NCBI RefSeq assembly: GCF_020880695.1
Contig: NZ_JAJIWO010000005.1
Location: forward strand, 62,001-126,000
Direction of reading: 5' to 3'
DNA from: Mucilaginibacter sp. UR6-11
Lineage (GTDB): Bacteria > Bacteroidota > Bacteroidia > Sphingobacteriales > Sphingobacteriaceae
Length of the DNA: 64,000 nucleotides
The position numbers were made by a program, and so were the translations under genes. Within the stretch, counting starts at the first letter, position 1. Every line of letters starts with the position of its first letter. Under the pieces are notes generated by a model, which saw nothing but the letters and a program-made list of their open reading frames with translations, had not been told where the DNA came from and made no database searches. Shown piece after piece: positions 1-9,656 of this stretch.

Positions 1-993
1 TACACCAGTTTAACTCATCCGTGGAGTGCGGGCGTGACTAAGTGGTTGTCCGAAGAGGTTTTGGGTATTAAGCCCTTAGAACCGGGATTCAAAATATTTG
101 AGATTGTGCCACACCTGGCCGATACGATTACGGCTGTTAAGGGCAGCACACCTACCGGGCATGGAATTATCTCGGCTGGGTTTGATTTAAAAACGGGCCG
201 GTCGACCATCGTAATACCAACAGGAACTATGGCAAAACTGACAGCCGTCCCGATAGGAACAAATACGGCTAAAGCGCTTTATTTAAACGGTAAGTTAATT
301 TGGAATGGAAAAGCAATAAAAAGCATTTTTCATAACGATATTGAAGTTAAAGACGGTTATTTAAACATCGCCGGACTATCTGCAGGTAAATATCAATTTA
401 AAGTTGTTTATACTGGTTATCATAAACCAAAACCAGTTACCGGGCTGCCCTGGCATTATGTCATAAACAATTTCAGGCAAGATAGCGTGACATCCGGAAA
501 GTGGAGAGGCCATTATGGTAACAATGGTTTCGTACTGTTAAATCAGGCAGAAAAAGGTAAGAACGTGCAAAAAATGCCCTCTTACATATCATCTGTTAAT
601 TTAAAAAACGAAGCGAATGTTCATTTAGATTCACCGGCAGATAGCAGGGTTTTAACTGACGCCACCGGTGCTGTTACCGGGTTTGGCGCAGCAATAACCC
701 AGGACCCGATACCGTTGCTGGAAACAATGACTGTTGATATACAGGCGAACGGAAATCAACAACATCAGCTGGCTGTTTATTTTCTGGATTGGAGCAGTGA
801 AGCGCGCCGGTCGGCAATTGAAATATACGATGCCGGAACCTTAAAACTGTTAGCGCCGGTTCAAATGGTTAAAAACTATCAAAACGGACGGTACCTGATA
901 TTCAATTATACCGGCAGCATCAGATTACGGATTGACCAGGTACGTGGCCCGAATGCCGCAATAAGCGGATTGTTTTTTGACGATCCTAAATAA
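1..993 (+). CDS. Alpha-L-rhamnosidase (GH78), C-terminal part; gene starts upstream of the window
   Basis: The frame is open from the first base, so this is the 3' end (330 codons) of a longer gene. The first 35 or so residues carry the signature HPWSAG....WLSE followed by LGIKPLEPGF, typical of the last part of the (alpha/alpha)6 barrel and the start of the C-terminal beta-sandwich in GH78 alpha-L-rhamnosidases, which remove terminal rhamnose from plant glycans and glycosides. The catalytic core lies outside the window. Residues from about 145 to the end form a second beta-rich module that I do not firmly recognise; it may be a carbohydrate-binding or sorting-related module. The stop codon abuts the stop of the convergent SGNH hydrolase gene. 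The family call is good for the visible part, but substrate is not proven. Confidence 0.8.
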   Translation, partial: YTSLTHPWSAGVTKWLSEEVLGIKPLEPGFKIFEIVPHLADTITAVKGSTPTGHGIISAGFDLKTGRSTIVIPTGTMAKLTAVPIGTNTAKALYLNGKLIWNGKAIKSIFHNDIEVKDGYLNIAGLSAGKYQFKVVYTGYHKPKPVTGLPWHYVINNFRQDSVTSGKWRGHYGNNGFVLLNQAEKGKNVQKMPSYISSVNLKNEANVHLDSPADSRVLTDATGAVTGFGAAITQDPIPLLETMTVDIQANGNQQHQLAVYFLDWSSEARRSAIEIYDAGTLKLLAPVQMVKNYQNGRYLIFNYTGSIRLRIDQVRGPNAAISGLFFDDPK

Positions 994-1659
994 CTATTTG
1001 ATTAAATATGGTTTAATAGCGCTTTCCCAGATGGCATAGCCTAATTTGGTCATATGCAGTTTATCGCTAAGATAAAGTTCGGGCCTTAGCTTACCGTTGT
1101 CGAGCATTAAAGGGTATACATCAATAAATACGGCGTTCTTTTCTGTAGCCAGGAAAGTTTTGATCCTTGAGTTAAATTCAATTTCCTGCGGCATTATTTT
1201 CTCACGCGAGGGGCTCGGCTTCATACCTATATAAAGTATAGACACGTCGGGCATTTTTAGCCTTATAGCCTGGTATAGCTTCATCGTGCGGTTATATACC
1301 GAATCGGCAGTTGATACTTTGTCCATCAAATCATTTTCGCCAACATAAATTGCAATTTGTTTTGGCTGATATTTAAAAACAATATCATTTAAATAGTAGA
1401 TAATATCATTGGTAACTGCGCCGCCAATGCCGCGGTTTAATGCGTTGTATTCGGCAAACGTCCATTGAGCATCGTCCCATTTACGTATAGACGAACTGCC
1501 AATAAACAAAACGGGGTGTGCCGGTGGTGCAAACATGCTGTCATATTTTTTGATCACCTGTACATCTTCCCAAAAGGCTGGTTTTGGTTGCGGTATCTGT
1601 GCAAAAGACGCAGCAACAAATAAATTAAAAATGACTGTAACTACCAGGTGCTTTTTCAT
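994..1659 (-). CDS. Secreted SGNH/GDSL-family hydrolase
   Basis: A 221-residue protein with an N-terminal signal peptide ending near residue 20 (...ASFA-Q). SGNH blocks are visible: block I as IGSSSIR with the probable nucleophile Ser56, block II Gly in GIGGAV, block III as GEND near residues 106-109, and block V as D199-x-x-H202. This family hydrolyses esters such as acetyl groups on polysaccharides or lipids; the Bacteroidota members with GSSS in block I are commonly annotated as acetylhydrolase or GDSL lipase. Its place beside a rhamnosidase suggests deacetylation of plant glycans, which is inference. It is convergent with the upstream gene with no gap. Length is normal for a single-domain SGNH enzyme. 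Confidence 0.85.
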   Translation of the reverse strand: MKKHLVVTVIFNLFVAASFAQIPQPKPAFWEDVQVIKKYDSMFAPPAHPVLFIGSSSIRKWDDAQWTFAEYNALNRGIGGAVTNDIIYYLNDIVFKYQPKQIAIYVGENDLMDKVSTADSVYNRTMKLYQAIRLKMPDVSILYIGMKPSPSREKIMPQEIEFNSRIKTFLATEKNAVFIDVYPLMLDNGKLRPELYLSDKLHMTKLGYAIWESAIKPYLIK

Positions 1660-1720
1660 TTAAATGGTTTATAAGATGTTTGAATTGGTCTGGCAAATTA
1701 TGCAAATTTTTAAACAATCA

Positions 1721-3337
1721 CTATGCGCCTGCTTCAAAGTGCTGGCGCAGTTTTTCTTCTTCCAGGTCTAATAGTTCTAATTGGTGCCTGATTAATATGT
1801 CGCTGATGTTTTCCTTTTTGTTTAAAGTTTGCAAGAAGACCCGCTGTTCTTTCAACAGGTGGGCCATGATGTCGCGATAATCTTTATAAAACTTATCCGC
1901 ACGACTAGCATTATCATCTTTCTCCCAATCTTTCAAAAATTCTGCGTCGGCAGCATAGCGTAACTTAAGCGCTTTAATCATGCCGTTATGCACAGTATAC
2001 TCATGATAATTTTCTTCTAATATTTTAAGCGAAAGATAGGATAACTTCTTTCTTACTAATTGCCGTTGCTGCTCAATTGACATAACGGCAAAATCAGGAT
2101 CGGGCATATTTACCAGTTTTACCAATGCAGGTAATGTCAGTCCCTGCAAAACCAGTGTCACCAATATTACGCTAAAGGTGATAAACAAAATCAAATCACG
2201 ATTTGGAAACAGGTGCCCCGTATTCAGTGTGATAGGTATGCTCAATGCCGCCGCCAATGATACTACACCACGCATTCCGGTCCAGCCCAGCAATATTGGT
2301 GCCCGCCAGCCCGGATTGGGATCAGCTACGGTAATGATCTTACTCATAACCATAGTGATAACCGTTGCGCCAAAGGTGCTTGCAAACCGGGTCACAATTA
2401 AAACGCCGGTAATAATGGCGCTATACCTGATGGCTGACGATAAACCATCGGGCCCTAAGTTTTTGATCACCACAGGGAATTCCAATCCAATTAGTATAAA
2501 AACTATTCCATTTAACACAAAAGCTACAGCCTCCCATACATTAACACCCTGCAGCCGGCTGCGATGCGACAGGAATTGCTGCTGCCGGGCAGACAAAAAC
2601 AATCCGCCACTAACCACGGCGAGTACACCTGAAAAATGAAATTCCTCAGCTGCCATATACATGGCATAGGGGGTGATAAAAGTAAGCACCACATCCATAT
2701 TGTTTGAGGTAGGTAACCAGCGATGAATGGTATAAAATATAAATCCAACGAGCAGCCCTATAGCAACTCCCATAACAATCACCAGTACAAAATCTGTGGC
2801 TGCATTAATAAAAACAAAATTACCTGTAAGCACAGCTGCCAGGGCAAACCTGAATACTACCAAACTGGAGGCATCATTCATCAGACTCTCGCCCTCCACA
2901 ATGGTGATAAAACGCTGGGGTACTTTAATGTTTTTGAGTATGGCACTTGCCGATACCGCATCGGGTGGCGAAACTATACCGCCAAGTAAAAAGCCGGTAG
3001 CCAAAGTAAAACCAGGTATCAAACTGGCTGATACCAAAGCCACCACACACGAAGTAATAATAACCACCGGAAAAGCAAAGCTACTGATTACCCGCCGCCA
3101 CTTCCAAAAGTCCTTCCATGAGGTGTTCCAGGCAGCTTCGTATAACAATGGTGGCAAAAATATAACGAATATTAATTCGGGTTTTATTTCAACACCGCGT
3201 AAAAAAGGGACGAAACCAAGCGGCAGGCCAACCAAAACCAATACGATAGGGTAGGCTATCTTTATTTTTTGCGCCAGCATTACACTGAATAAAACAATGG
3301 CAAGCAGGCAGGTATACTGTATAACGGCATTATGCAT
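1721..3337 (-). CDS. Na+/H+ antiporter, CPA1 (NhaP/NHE-like) family
   Basis: An integral membrane protein of 538 residues from the chosen start. I use the ATG at 3337 because it opens directly into the first hydrophobic helix; an in-frame ATG nine codons upstream (3364) would add a short hydrophobic leader. There are about twelve membrane segments over the first 400 residues, including the CPA1 landmarks GGIVSPPDAVSAS and GESLMNDASSLV, whose acidic residues bind and carry cations. A hydrophilic cytoplasmic tail of about 130 residues, helical and charged, ends the protein. The role is exchange of Na+ or K+ for H+ in pH and salt homeostasis. It is transcribed alone. The cation preference cannot be read from the sequence. 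Confidence 0.9.
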   Translation of the reverse strand: MHNAVIQYTCLLAIVLFSVMLAQKIKIAYPIVLVLVGLPLGFVPFLRGVEIKPELIFVIFLPPLLYEAAWNTSWKDFWKWRRVISSFAFPVVIITSCVVALVSASLIPGFTLATGFLLGGIVSPPDAVSASAILKNIKVPQRFITIVEGESLMNDASSLVVFRFALAAVLTGNFVFINAATDFVLVIVMGVAIGLLVGFIFYTIHRWLPTSNNMDVVLTFITPYAMYMAAEEFHFSGVLAVVSGGLFLSARQQQFLSHRSRLQGVNVWEAVAFVLNGIVFILIGLEFPVVIKNLGPDGLSSAIRYSAIITGVLIVTRFASTFGATVITMVMSKIITVADPNPGWRAPILLGWTGMRGVVSLAAALSIPITLNTGHLFPNRDLILFITFSVILVTLVLQGLTLPALVKLVNMPDPDFAVMSIEQQRQLVRKKLSYLSLKILEENYHEYTVHNGMIKALKLRYAADAEFLKDWEKDDNASRADKFYKDYRDIMAHLLKEQRVFLQTLNKKENISDILIRHQLELLDLEEEKLRQHFEAGA

Positions 3338-3622
3338 AACAATAAAAATACAATAAACTGCCAAAATATAATAACGCTATTTGCTGTTGTATTATTAATT
3401 AAAAACGCCGGTTATTTCGTAATTAAGTGTAATAAATACAATTATGGTTACTTGTAAATACAAGACGGCAGGTTTAAGTTCGTTAATCTAATTTTTGGCA
3501 GCTATATTTTTAGAGAGTATATTTTTTTAGGATTAGAATTACTGGGATAATTAACTTATTAATTACATATTTGTACAAACCAATATTTGCAATTCTTTCA
3601 ATTGCCTTATTAAATTAAAATC

Positions 3623-5077
3623 ATGCAACACAAGTACCTGCCAAAATTTATCCCATTAAAGGTGTTTTTATGGGCAACCTGTATCCCGTTTTTTGCTGCG
3701 GCACAAAACCGGTTACCTCAGCAAATTTCGCTGAATGATCTTTCGGCTTTTAAAAGCCCAAGTGCAAACTGGTCTATAGCAAGCGCTGTAACCGCCGATT
3801 TTGCTAAACCGGAAACCATGACCAAAAAAGAGGGCACGGGCATTTTGGTAAGCATCCCTACGAAGGGGAAAAATGAAGATCTTTTTACCAATATGGAACA
3901 TGGTGATATTGATCTGAGTGTTGATTTTATGATGCCAAAAGGATCAAATTCAGGCATTTACTTACAAGGTCGTTATGAAATTCAGCTATTGGATAGTTGG
4001 GGTAAAGAAGCGTTAACCAGCGGTGATTTAGGCGCTATTTATGAGCGTTGGGACGAAACTCGGCCGGCGGGACAATTTGGGTATGACGGCGTTGCACCAC
4101 GTATAAACGTAAGCCGTGCACCTGGCCTTTGGCAAAATATCCGTATCGTTTTTCAGGCGCCTAAATTTGATGGCACCGGAAAAAAAATCGCTAATGCACG
4201 CGTAATCAGGATCGTGTTAAATGGTGTCATAATTATTGAAAATGCAGAGTTGCAGGCGCCAACCCGTGGTTCGGCTTTTGCTGGTGAGGCTGCTACCGGT
4301 CCATTGCGCCTGCAAGGTGATCACGGACCGGTTGCCTTCAGAAATATAAAATATGGTACCAGGGTTAATAGTTTCCAGGTTGACGGTACCAAAAATGTTT
4401 GGGACGCAAACGATAATCCGGTTGCTATAGATGTTAAGGGCGAGCCGGTTGTTTTCCGCAGCTTTGTTGATATTCCTGGTAAAAGGGTTACCCATTCTGC
4501 AAGTGTTGGTTTACTACATCACATCAGCTATGGTTATGATTTGAGCAATGGCGCGGTTTACCAGGTATGGAAAGGCGCGTTCCTTGATGCCTCACCAATG
4601 TGGTTATCACGTGGTGATGGTAATGCCCGCCCGGTTGGTAGCGTAGTAGCCTTAGGCGATAAACCTTCGCTGGCTTTAATTCATGATGATAATCAGGCTT
4701 GGCCGGATACTTTAGCAAAAGGCGTTTTCCGCCCTAAAGGCTATGAGCTTGACGAAGCCGGTTTACCTACATTTAAATATATTTTTGAGGGTATTTCAAT
4801 TAATGATAAATCAACCAGTGATGATGGTAAATCTTTAATGCGTAAGATCAGCGTAGATGGCCCGGCGCCAAAAGATTTATTTACCCGCGTTGCTGATGCC
4901 CATGACATTACCGACTTAGGGAATGGTTTATTTGGCATAGACGATTTTACCTATTACGTGCAGCTGGATAAGGGTGTAAAGCCAATTATCCGCCCGTCGG
5001 CAAAAGGTAAAGAGTTATTGTTGCCGATAAAGAATACCGACAAGGGTACCTCGGTTCAATATTCATTGATCTGGTAA
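3623..5077 (+). CDS. Secreted DUF1080 (3-keto-disaccharide hydrolase-type) protein
   Basis: A 484-residue protein with a signal peptide (cleavage near AAA-QN, residue 28). Residues about 35-245 match the DUF1080 jelly-roll fold, recognisable from SGIYLQGRYEIQLLDSWG, the GAIYE..... region, and the RLQGDHGPVAFRNIKY ending. Members of this family have been reported to act on 3-keto glycosides or to bind glycans. Residues about 260-484 form a second beta-rich module (VWDAND start, YQVWKGAFLD, a WLSRGDG region) that often accompanies dehydrogenase-type propeller proteins in my recollection. The next gene starts 16 nt downstream and encodes a propeller/azurin protein, so the two probably form one operon and act on the same substrate in the periplasm or at the surface. 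Confidence 0.75.
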   Translation: MQHKYLPKFIPLKVFLWATCIPFFAAAQNRLPQQISLNDLSAFKSPSANWSIASAVTADFAKPETMTKKEGTGILVSIPTKGKNEDLFTNMEHGDIDLSVDFMMPKGSNSGIYLQGRYEIQLLDSWGKEALTSGDLGAIYERWDETRPAGQFGYDGVAPRINVSRAPGLWQNIRIVFQAPKFDGTGKKIANARVIRIVLNGVIIIENAELQAPTRGSAFAGEAATGPLRLQGDHGPVAFRNIKYGTRVNSFQVDGTKNVWDANDNPVAIDVKGEPVVFRSFVDIPGKRVTHSASVGLLHHISYGYDLSNGAVYQVWKGAFLDASPMWLSRGDGNARPVGSVVALGDKPSLALIHDDNQAWPDTLAKGVFRPKGYELDEAGLPTFKYIFEGISINDKSTSDDGKSLMRKISVDGPAPKDLFTRVADAHDITDLGNGLFGIDDFTYYVQLDKGVKPIIRPSAKGKELLLPIKNTDKGTSVQYSLIW

Positions 5078-5093
5078 TTTAAAACACATTAAA

Positions 5094-7184
5094 ATGAAAA
5101 CTATTTTTAAAAATATATTAGTTACTGTTACAGCAACTTTAAGTTGCACTGCCACTTTTGCGCAGAGCAAGGCGGTCCCTACCGAAAAAGATTTTTATCG
5201 CATTGTTACGGTTCCGGTTCCTGAAGGTGTAGAGTTAGAAGTTGGTGGACTGGCATTGATGCCTAATGGCGATATGGGTGTGTCAACCCGTCGTGGGGAT
5301 GTATATATCATACAAAATCCCTATCAGCTTAACGGAAGCCTGCCTTATTATAAAAAGTTTGCCACAGGTATGCACGAAGTACTGGGTTTGGCCTATACCG
5401 GTGGTAATTTTTACTGCGTACAACGCGGGGAACTAACCAAATTAATAGATAAAAACGGCGATGGTAAGGCTGATGTTTATGAAACAGTTTACGCGTGGCC
5501 GGTTTCAGGCAATTACCACGAGTACTCATACGGGCCGGTAGTAATGCCCAATGGCAACATGATGGTGAACCTTAACGTAGGTTTTGACAACGAATGGTGG
5601 CGCGGTAAAAGTTTAGTACCCTGGAGGGCCTGGTGTTTGGAGATCACTCCGGATGGCACAATGAATCCCTATGCCACTGGTTTCCGCTCACCATGTGGGC
5701 AGGGATTAATTGATGGAAAATATTTTTATTCTGAAAACCAGGGCGACTGGGTTGGATCCGGTTATATTATGCAGCTAGACAGGGGCGATTTTGCAATGCA
5801 CCCGGCCGGTTTGCGTTGGGCCGCCGATCCGTCATCGCCAGTTAAAGTTCGTACTGAAGATATCTATTCGCGTGTTAATCCCCGTTTTAATGATCCGGAA
5901 GGAAAGATTGAAGACAGGGATCCAAACCGCCCGTTTAAAACATTGGCTGAAGTGGCCGGCGAGGTTAAGAAAGGTTTTAAAACACCTGCTGTTTGGTTGC
6001 CGCATGGTACAATGGGTAACTCCACATCATCAATGGTACAAATACCTAAAGATGATAGCTTTGGCCCGTTTGCCGGCCAGGTATTGGTAGGCGACCAGGC
6101 ACAGAGCCGTATTAACCGCGTGTTTTTAGAACAGGTTAAAGGTTTATATCAGGGCGCTGCATTCGCTTTCCGCGAAGGTTTTGAGTCAGGTGTGTTAAGG
6201 CTGGCCTGGGGCGCTGATAATTCTTTATTTGTTGGCCAAACAAGCCGCGGCTGGGGATCAACCGGGCAAAAAATATTTGGCTTGGAGCGGTTGGTATGGT
6301 CTAAGAAAACGCCGTTCGAGATGAAAGCTGTGCGGGCAATGCCTGATGGTTTTGAAATTGAATTTACTGAACCGGTAAACAAAAAGGCAGCAGCCGACCC
6401 GGATAACTATACTATTACCGGGTTTACTTATAAATACCACCCGGTATATGGCAGCAGCACCATAAGGGAGAAAGTACATTTGGTTAACGCCGCTATCGTA
6501 TCAGAAGACGGCCTACGTGTACGTTTGGTGGCAGATAGTCTCCGTGAAAAATATATTCATGAAATTAAGGTTGATAAAAATGTAGTTTCTGCTGATAGCA
6601 GTTTTAATTTGCTGCACCCGGTAGCTTACTATACATTGAACAATATCCCTGACGGTATTAAGCTTAACTTGCCTAAAAGAAAACCCAAAATGGTGCATAA
6701 TATGGCTGGAATGAATATGGACATGGGTGCTGTTAAGTCATCAAACGCCAAAGCTGTTGCGGTTGCCGGTGTTGCGCTTAAAAAGAACCAAACTGTTAAG
6801 CCGGCTTCATGGACAAAAATTGATCAAACTGTTGTACTGGGCACTAAACCGGGTTTAAAATATGATAAAACGGATATTACCGTAAAATCCGGCAGCAAAA
6901 TTAAATGGACATTTAACAATAATGATGATATGCCGCATAACTGTGTAATTGTACCGCAGGGAGAAGCAATTGCCGTTGGTGAACTTGGGTCAAAGCTTGG
7001 GTTACAAAGTGTTAAATTAAGCTATATAGCAAATACGCCAAAATTGTTGTTTAACACAACACTTGTTGGGCCGGGATCATCACAGACAATTTATTTTGTG
7101 GCCCCTAAGCCTGGTAAATATACTTACGTTTGTACTGCACCCGGGCATTATTATGTAATGCAGGGTACATTATCTGTTGAATAA
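5094..7184 (+). CDS. Secreted beta-propeller dehydrogenase-like protein with C-terminal azurin/plastocyanin copper domain
   Basis: A 696-residue protein with a signal peptide (TFA-QS, about residue 24). Residues about 35-430 look like the NHL/PQQ-sugar-dehydrogenase-type propeller found in membrane-bound dehydrogenase-like proteins (GGLALMPNGDMGVSTRRGDV near the start, several PNG/PDG turns, GFRSPCGQG). Residues about 425-520 look like an Ig-like fold. The last 110 residues are a blue-copper cupredoxin with visible ligands His615, Cys680, His685 and Met689 or nearby. A natmethionine- and histidine-rich stretch near residue 540 (MVHNMAGMNMDMG) may also bind copper. The layout suggests an oxidoreductase passing electrons to or through copper; substrate unknown. 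It follows the DUF1080 gene in the same operon and ends before a strong hairpin terminator. Confidence 0.75.
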   Translation: MKTIFKNILVTVTATLSCTATFAQSKAVPTEKDFYRIVTVPVPEGVELEVGGLALMPNGDMGVSTRRGDVYIIQNPYQLNGSLPYYKKFATGMHEVLGLAYTGGNFYCVQRGELTKLIDKNGDGKADVYETVYAWPVSGNYHEYSYGPVVMPNGNMMVNLNVGFDNEWWRGKSLVPWRAWCLEITPDGTMNPYATGFRSPCGQGLIDGKYFYSENQGDWVGSGYIMQLDRGDFAMHPAGLRWAADPSSPVKVRTEDIYSRVNPRFNDPEGKIEDRDPNRPFKTLAEVAGEVKKGFKTPAVWLPHGTMGNSTSSMVQIPKDDSFGPFAGQVLVGDQAQSRINRVFLEQVKGLYQGAAFAFREGFESGVLRLAWGADNSLFVGQTSRGWGSTGQKIFGLERLVWSKKTPFEMKAVRAMPDGFEIEFTEPVNKKAAADPDNYTITGFTYKYHPVYGSSTIREKVHLVNAAIVSEDGLRVRLVADSLREKYIHEIKVDKNVVSADSSFNLLHPVAYYTLNNIPDGIKLNLPKRKPKMVHNMAGMNMDMGAVKSSNAKAVAVAGVALKKNQTVKPASWTKIDQTVVLGTKPGLKYDKTDITVKSGSKIKWTFNNNDDMPHNCVIVPQGEAIAVGELGSKLGLQSVKLSYIANTPKLLFNTTLVGPGSSQTIYFVAPKPGKYTYVCTAPGHYYVMQGTLSVE

Positions 7185-7218
7185 AAGTTAAAGAAATAAA
7201 CAAATAATTTAAAGCTGG

Positions 7219-7266
7219 ATGGTGATACTGACGAGACATATAGTCGAATCAGTATTACCATTTTTT
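7219..7266 (+). terminator. Rho-independent terminator after the DUF1080/propeller operon
   Basis: A 13-bp stem with arms at 7219-7231 and 7249-7261 has a single G-U wobble and is followed by a run of six T (7261-7266). The 17-nt loop can pair partly with itself. It lies 34 nt after the stop codon of the propeller/azurin gene. Confidence 0.8.
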
Positions 7267-7340
7267 GTTGGTGCTTTTTAAAGTATAAACTTGTATAAAC
7301 AGGTTCATTTATTGTAAATTAGTTTATCAATATATATCTG

Positions 7341-9545
7341 ATGGCGCTTTTTTTTCAAAAATGTTTTGTTTTTCCCGCTCTCGTTTTAGTTATTGGTTTG
7401 GTATGTCCTTTTACTATACAAGCACAGGAAAAATCATTTAAACAAAATTTTATGTGGGCTCATGCAGATCCGGAAACTGAGGGAATGTCAGGTGTTAAGC
7501 TTGATGCTTTTAAAAAGGCGCTTTTGACAACCGGGACAAAAAAAATACTTATCATCAGGAACGATAAAATAATTTGCGAGGGTTTTGCCAAGGGCTGGGC
7601 TGATTCGGTTACAACCAGCGGCACGGCATCATTAGCTAAAGCGCTGGTTAGCGGCATGTCATTAAATGCTGCAATTGCTGATGGTTATATTAATGCCGAT
7701 GCGCCTGCTTGCCTGTACATACCCGCCTGGAAAAAATCAGACATAAAATCAAAGATCACTATCCGCCAATTAGATACGCATACCTCCGGTTTGGAAGACT
7801 CGGAGGGAACGGACGAACAGGAGCAACAGTTAATCAAACAAAAAAAAGACAGGCACATGGATCTGCCGGGGTGGAAGGGCCAATTTTGGCGAAAAGATCC
7901 CGACCCAATTACATTGTCGCGCGATAGCGCAAAAGTTTTATTTAAACCCGGTAGCAGTTCGGGGTATAGTAACCCGGGCATTGCTATGGTAAATTATGCG
8001 GTGACCAAAAGTCTTCAAGGCTCTCCTTACAATAACATAGCAAGTTATTTAGACCAGCGTATATATAGCCGCATCGGTATTAAAAAAGGAACTTATTCAA
8101 TAGGATATAAAGCCTCTTATCACGTGGATGGCCTGGACGTAATTCCGGGTTGGGGAGGCGCTGCTTTCACGGCGGATGCTGTTGCGAGGATTGGCCGGCT
8201 CGTTTTGAAAAAAGGAAACTGGCAGGGCGGCCAGATTATAGATTCATTGGTTATAAAAAGAGCGTTAAGCTTTAACGGGACCGCAATGCCGTCGGTCTTA
8301 AACAATATCCACAGCCCAACCTGGGATAATAGATCAAGCGATAACCCTGTGCCGGTTGCAGCATTGGGTTGGTTTACCAATTATGACGGTGTTTTTAAAT
8401 CATTGCCCAGGGATGCTTTTTGGGGCGCCGGTGCGGGCGAGCAATTGTTATTGGTGATCCCCAGCTTAAATATAATCGTGGTAAGAATGGGAACCACGAT
8501 GTATAAAGATAGTGACGGAAGTTACTGGAAGTTTATTGAAAACAATATTTTCGATCCGGTGGTTGATGCGGTTGAAGCGGCACCTTACCCTAAAAGTGAT
8601 TTCATTACCGCTGCGACATTTGCGCCGGCGAAGGACGTCATCAGAATGGCAGAGGGGGGTGATCTGTGGCCTTCTACCTGGGGCGATGATGGCGCAATGT
8701 ATACCGCTTATGGAGACGGAAATGGATTTAAACCACAAACAGATATCAAATTAAGCTCTGGTTTGGCCGTGGTATCCGGTACGCCGCCTGATTTAACCGG
8801 AGTTAATATACGTACACCATCAGGCGAGCGTGTTGGGGAGGGCCCGGCAGGTGAAAAGGCCAGTGGCATCATTATGGTTGATGGTAAGTTATACTTATGG
8901 ATGCGTAATACAGGAAACGCACGGTTAGCTTGTTCTGCAGACCATGGAAAAACCTGGGTATGGGCCGACTGGAAGTTTGACACTAGCTTTGGCTGCCCAA
9001 ATTTTATTAACTATGGAAAGAATAATGCCGGTGCTAAGGATGATTATGTTTACACTTACTCTGTTGATGATGCCAGCGCCTACAAATATGCCGACCAAAT
9101 GGTGATGGCGAGGGTGAATAAAAACCACATAATGGATTGGGCGGCCTATCAATTTTTTGCCGGTTATGACAGCGCCGGCAGGCCGGTATGGTCTGAAGAT
9201 ATCAGGAAAAGAAAAGCATGTTATGTAAATCCGGGCAAAACCTATCGTTCAGGTATGACCTACGATGCTCCATTGAAAAGATATTTATGGTGCCAGATAA
9301 TACCGTTATCCGGAAATAAAGAAGAGCAGGGTCCGAGATTTAAAGGTGGCCTGGGAATATTTGAGTCTCGTGATCCGTGGGGGCCGTGGCGAACCGTGTT
9401 TTATGCCAGACAATGGGATATGGGTCCGGGAGAGTCTGGTAGTTTGCCAACTAACTGGATGAGTAAAGATGGCAAATCGCTTTATTATTTATTTTCAGGA
9501 AACGATTCTTTTTCCGTTAGGAAACTGGTACTTCAAACAAAGTAA
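7341..9545 (+). CDS. Secreted class-C beta-lactamase-like serine hydrolase fused to a DUF4185-like domain
   Basis: A 734-residue protein with a signal peptide (cleavage near IQA-QE). Residues about 35-400 are a serine beta-lactamase/D-alanyl-D-alanine carboxypeptidase-type domain: SxxK is S97-L-A-K100, the YxN motif is Y209-S-N211, and a late WGAGAGEQ segment takes the place of the KTG/HxG motif. Such proteins cleave esters or peptides and are often not true beta-lactamases. From about residue 420 a second domain begins with WPSTWGDDGAMYTAYGDG, the kind of opening seen in DUF4185 five-bladed-propeller-like domains that bind or cleave glycans. The fusion suggests a surface enzyme acting on decorated polysaccharide, which is inference. 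The gene stands alone between a terminator and the alpha-galactosidase gene. Confidence 0.75.
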   Translation: MALFFQKCFVFPALVLVIGLVCPFTIQAQEKSFKQNFMWAHADPETEGMSGVKLDAFKKALLTTGTKKILIIRNDKIICEGFAKGWADSVTTSGTASLAKALVSGMSLNAAIADGYINADAPACLYIPAWKKSDIKSKITIRQLDTHTSGLEDSEGTDEQEQQLIKQKKDRHMDLPGWKGQFWRKDPDPITLSRDSAKVLFKPGSSSGYSNPGIAMVNYAVTKSLQGSPYNNIASYLDQRIYSRIGIKKGTYSIGYKASYHVDGLDVIPGWGGAAFTADAVARIGRLVLKKGNWQGGQIIDSLVIKRALSFNGTAMPSVLNNIHSPTWDNRSSDNPVPVAALGWFTNYDGVFKSLPRDAFWGAGAGEQLLLVIPSLNIIVVRMGTTMYKDSDGSYWKFIENNIFDPVVDAVEAAPYPKSDFITAATFAPAKDVIRMAEGGDLWPSTWGDDGAMYTAYGDGNGFKPQTDIKLSSGLAVVSGTPPDLTGVNIRTPSGERVGEGPAGEKASGIIMVDGKLYLWMRNTGNARLACSADHGKTWVWADWKFDTSFGCPNFINYGKNNAGAKDDYVYTYSVDDASAYKYADQMVMARVNKNHIMDWAAYQFFAGYDSAGRPVWSEDIRKRKACYVNPGKTYRSGMTYDAPLKRYLWCQIIPLSGNKEEQGPRFKGGLGIFESRDPWGPWRTVFYARQWDMGPGESGSLPTNWMSKDGKSLYYLFSGNDSFSVRKLVLQTK

Positions 9546-9656
9546 TATTTGTATCCCCGGCTAACAGACTTATCGGCAATTACATTTAATAATAGGCCAA
9601 TACAGCTTATTAAATGGAATGATCCTTTGAATACATTTATCGTAAATTAAAGATTT

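Noticed and set aside
2178..3254. Two long open frames on the plus strand across the antiporter gene
   Set aside because: They lie fully antisense to a clear CPA1 antiporter, have no membrane or domain pattern of their own, and result from codon bias of the real gene.
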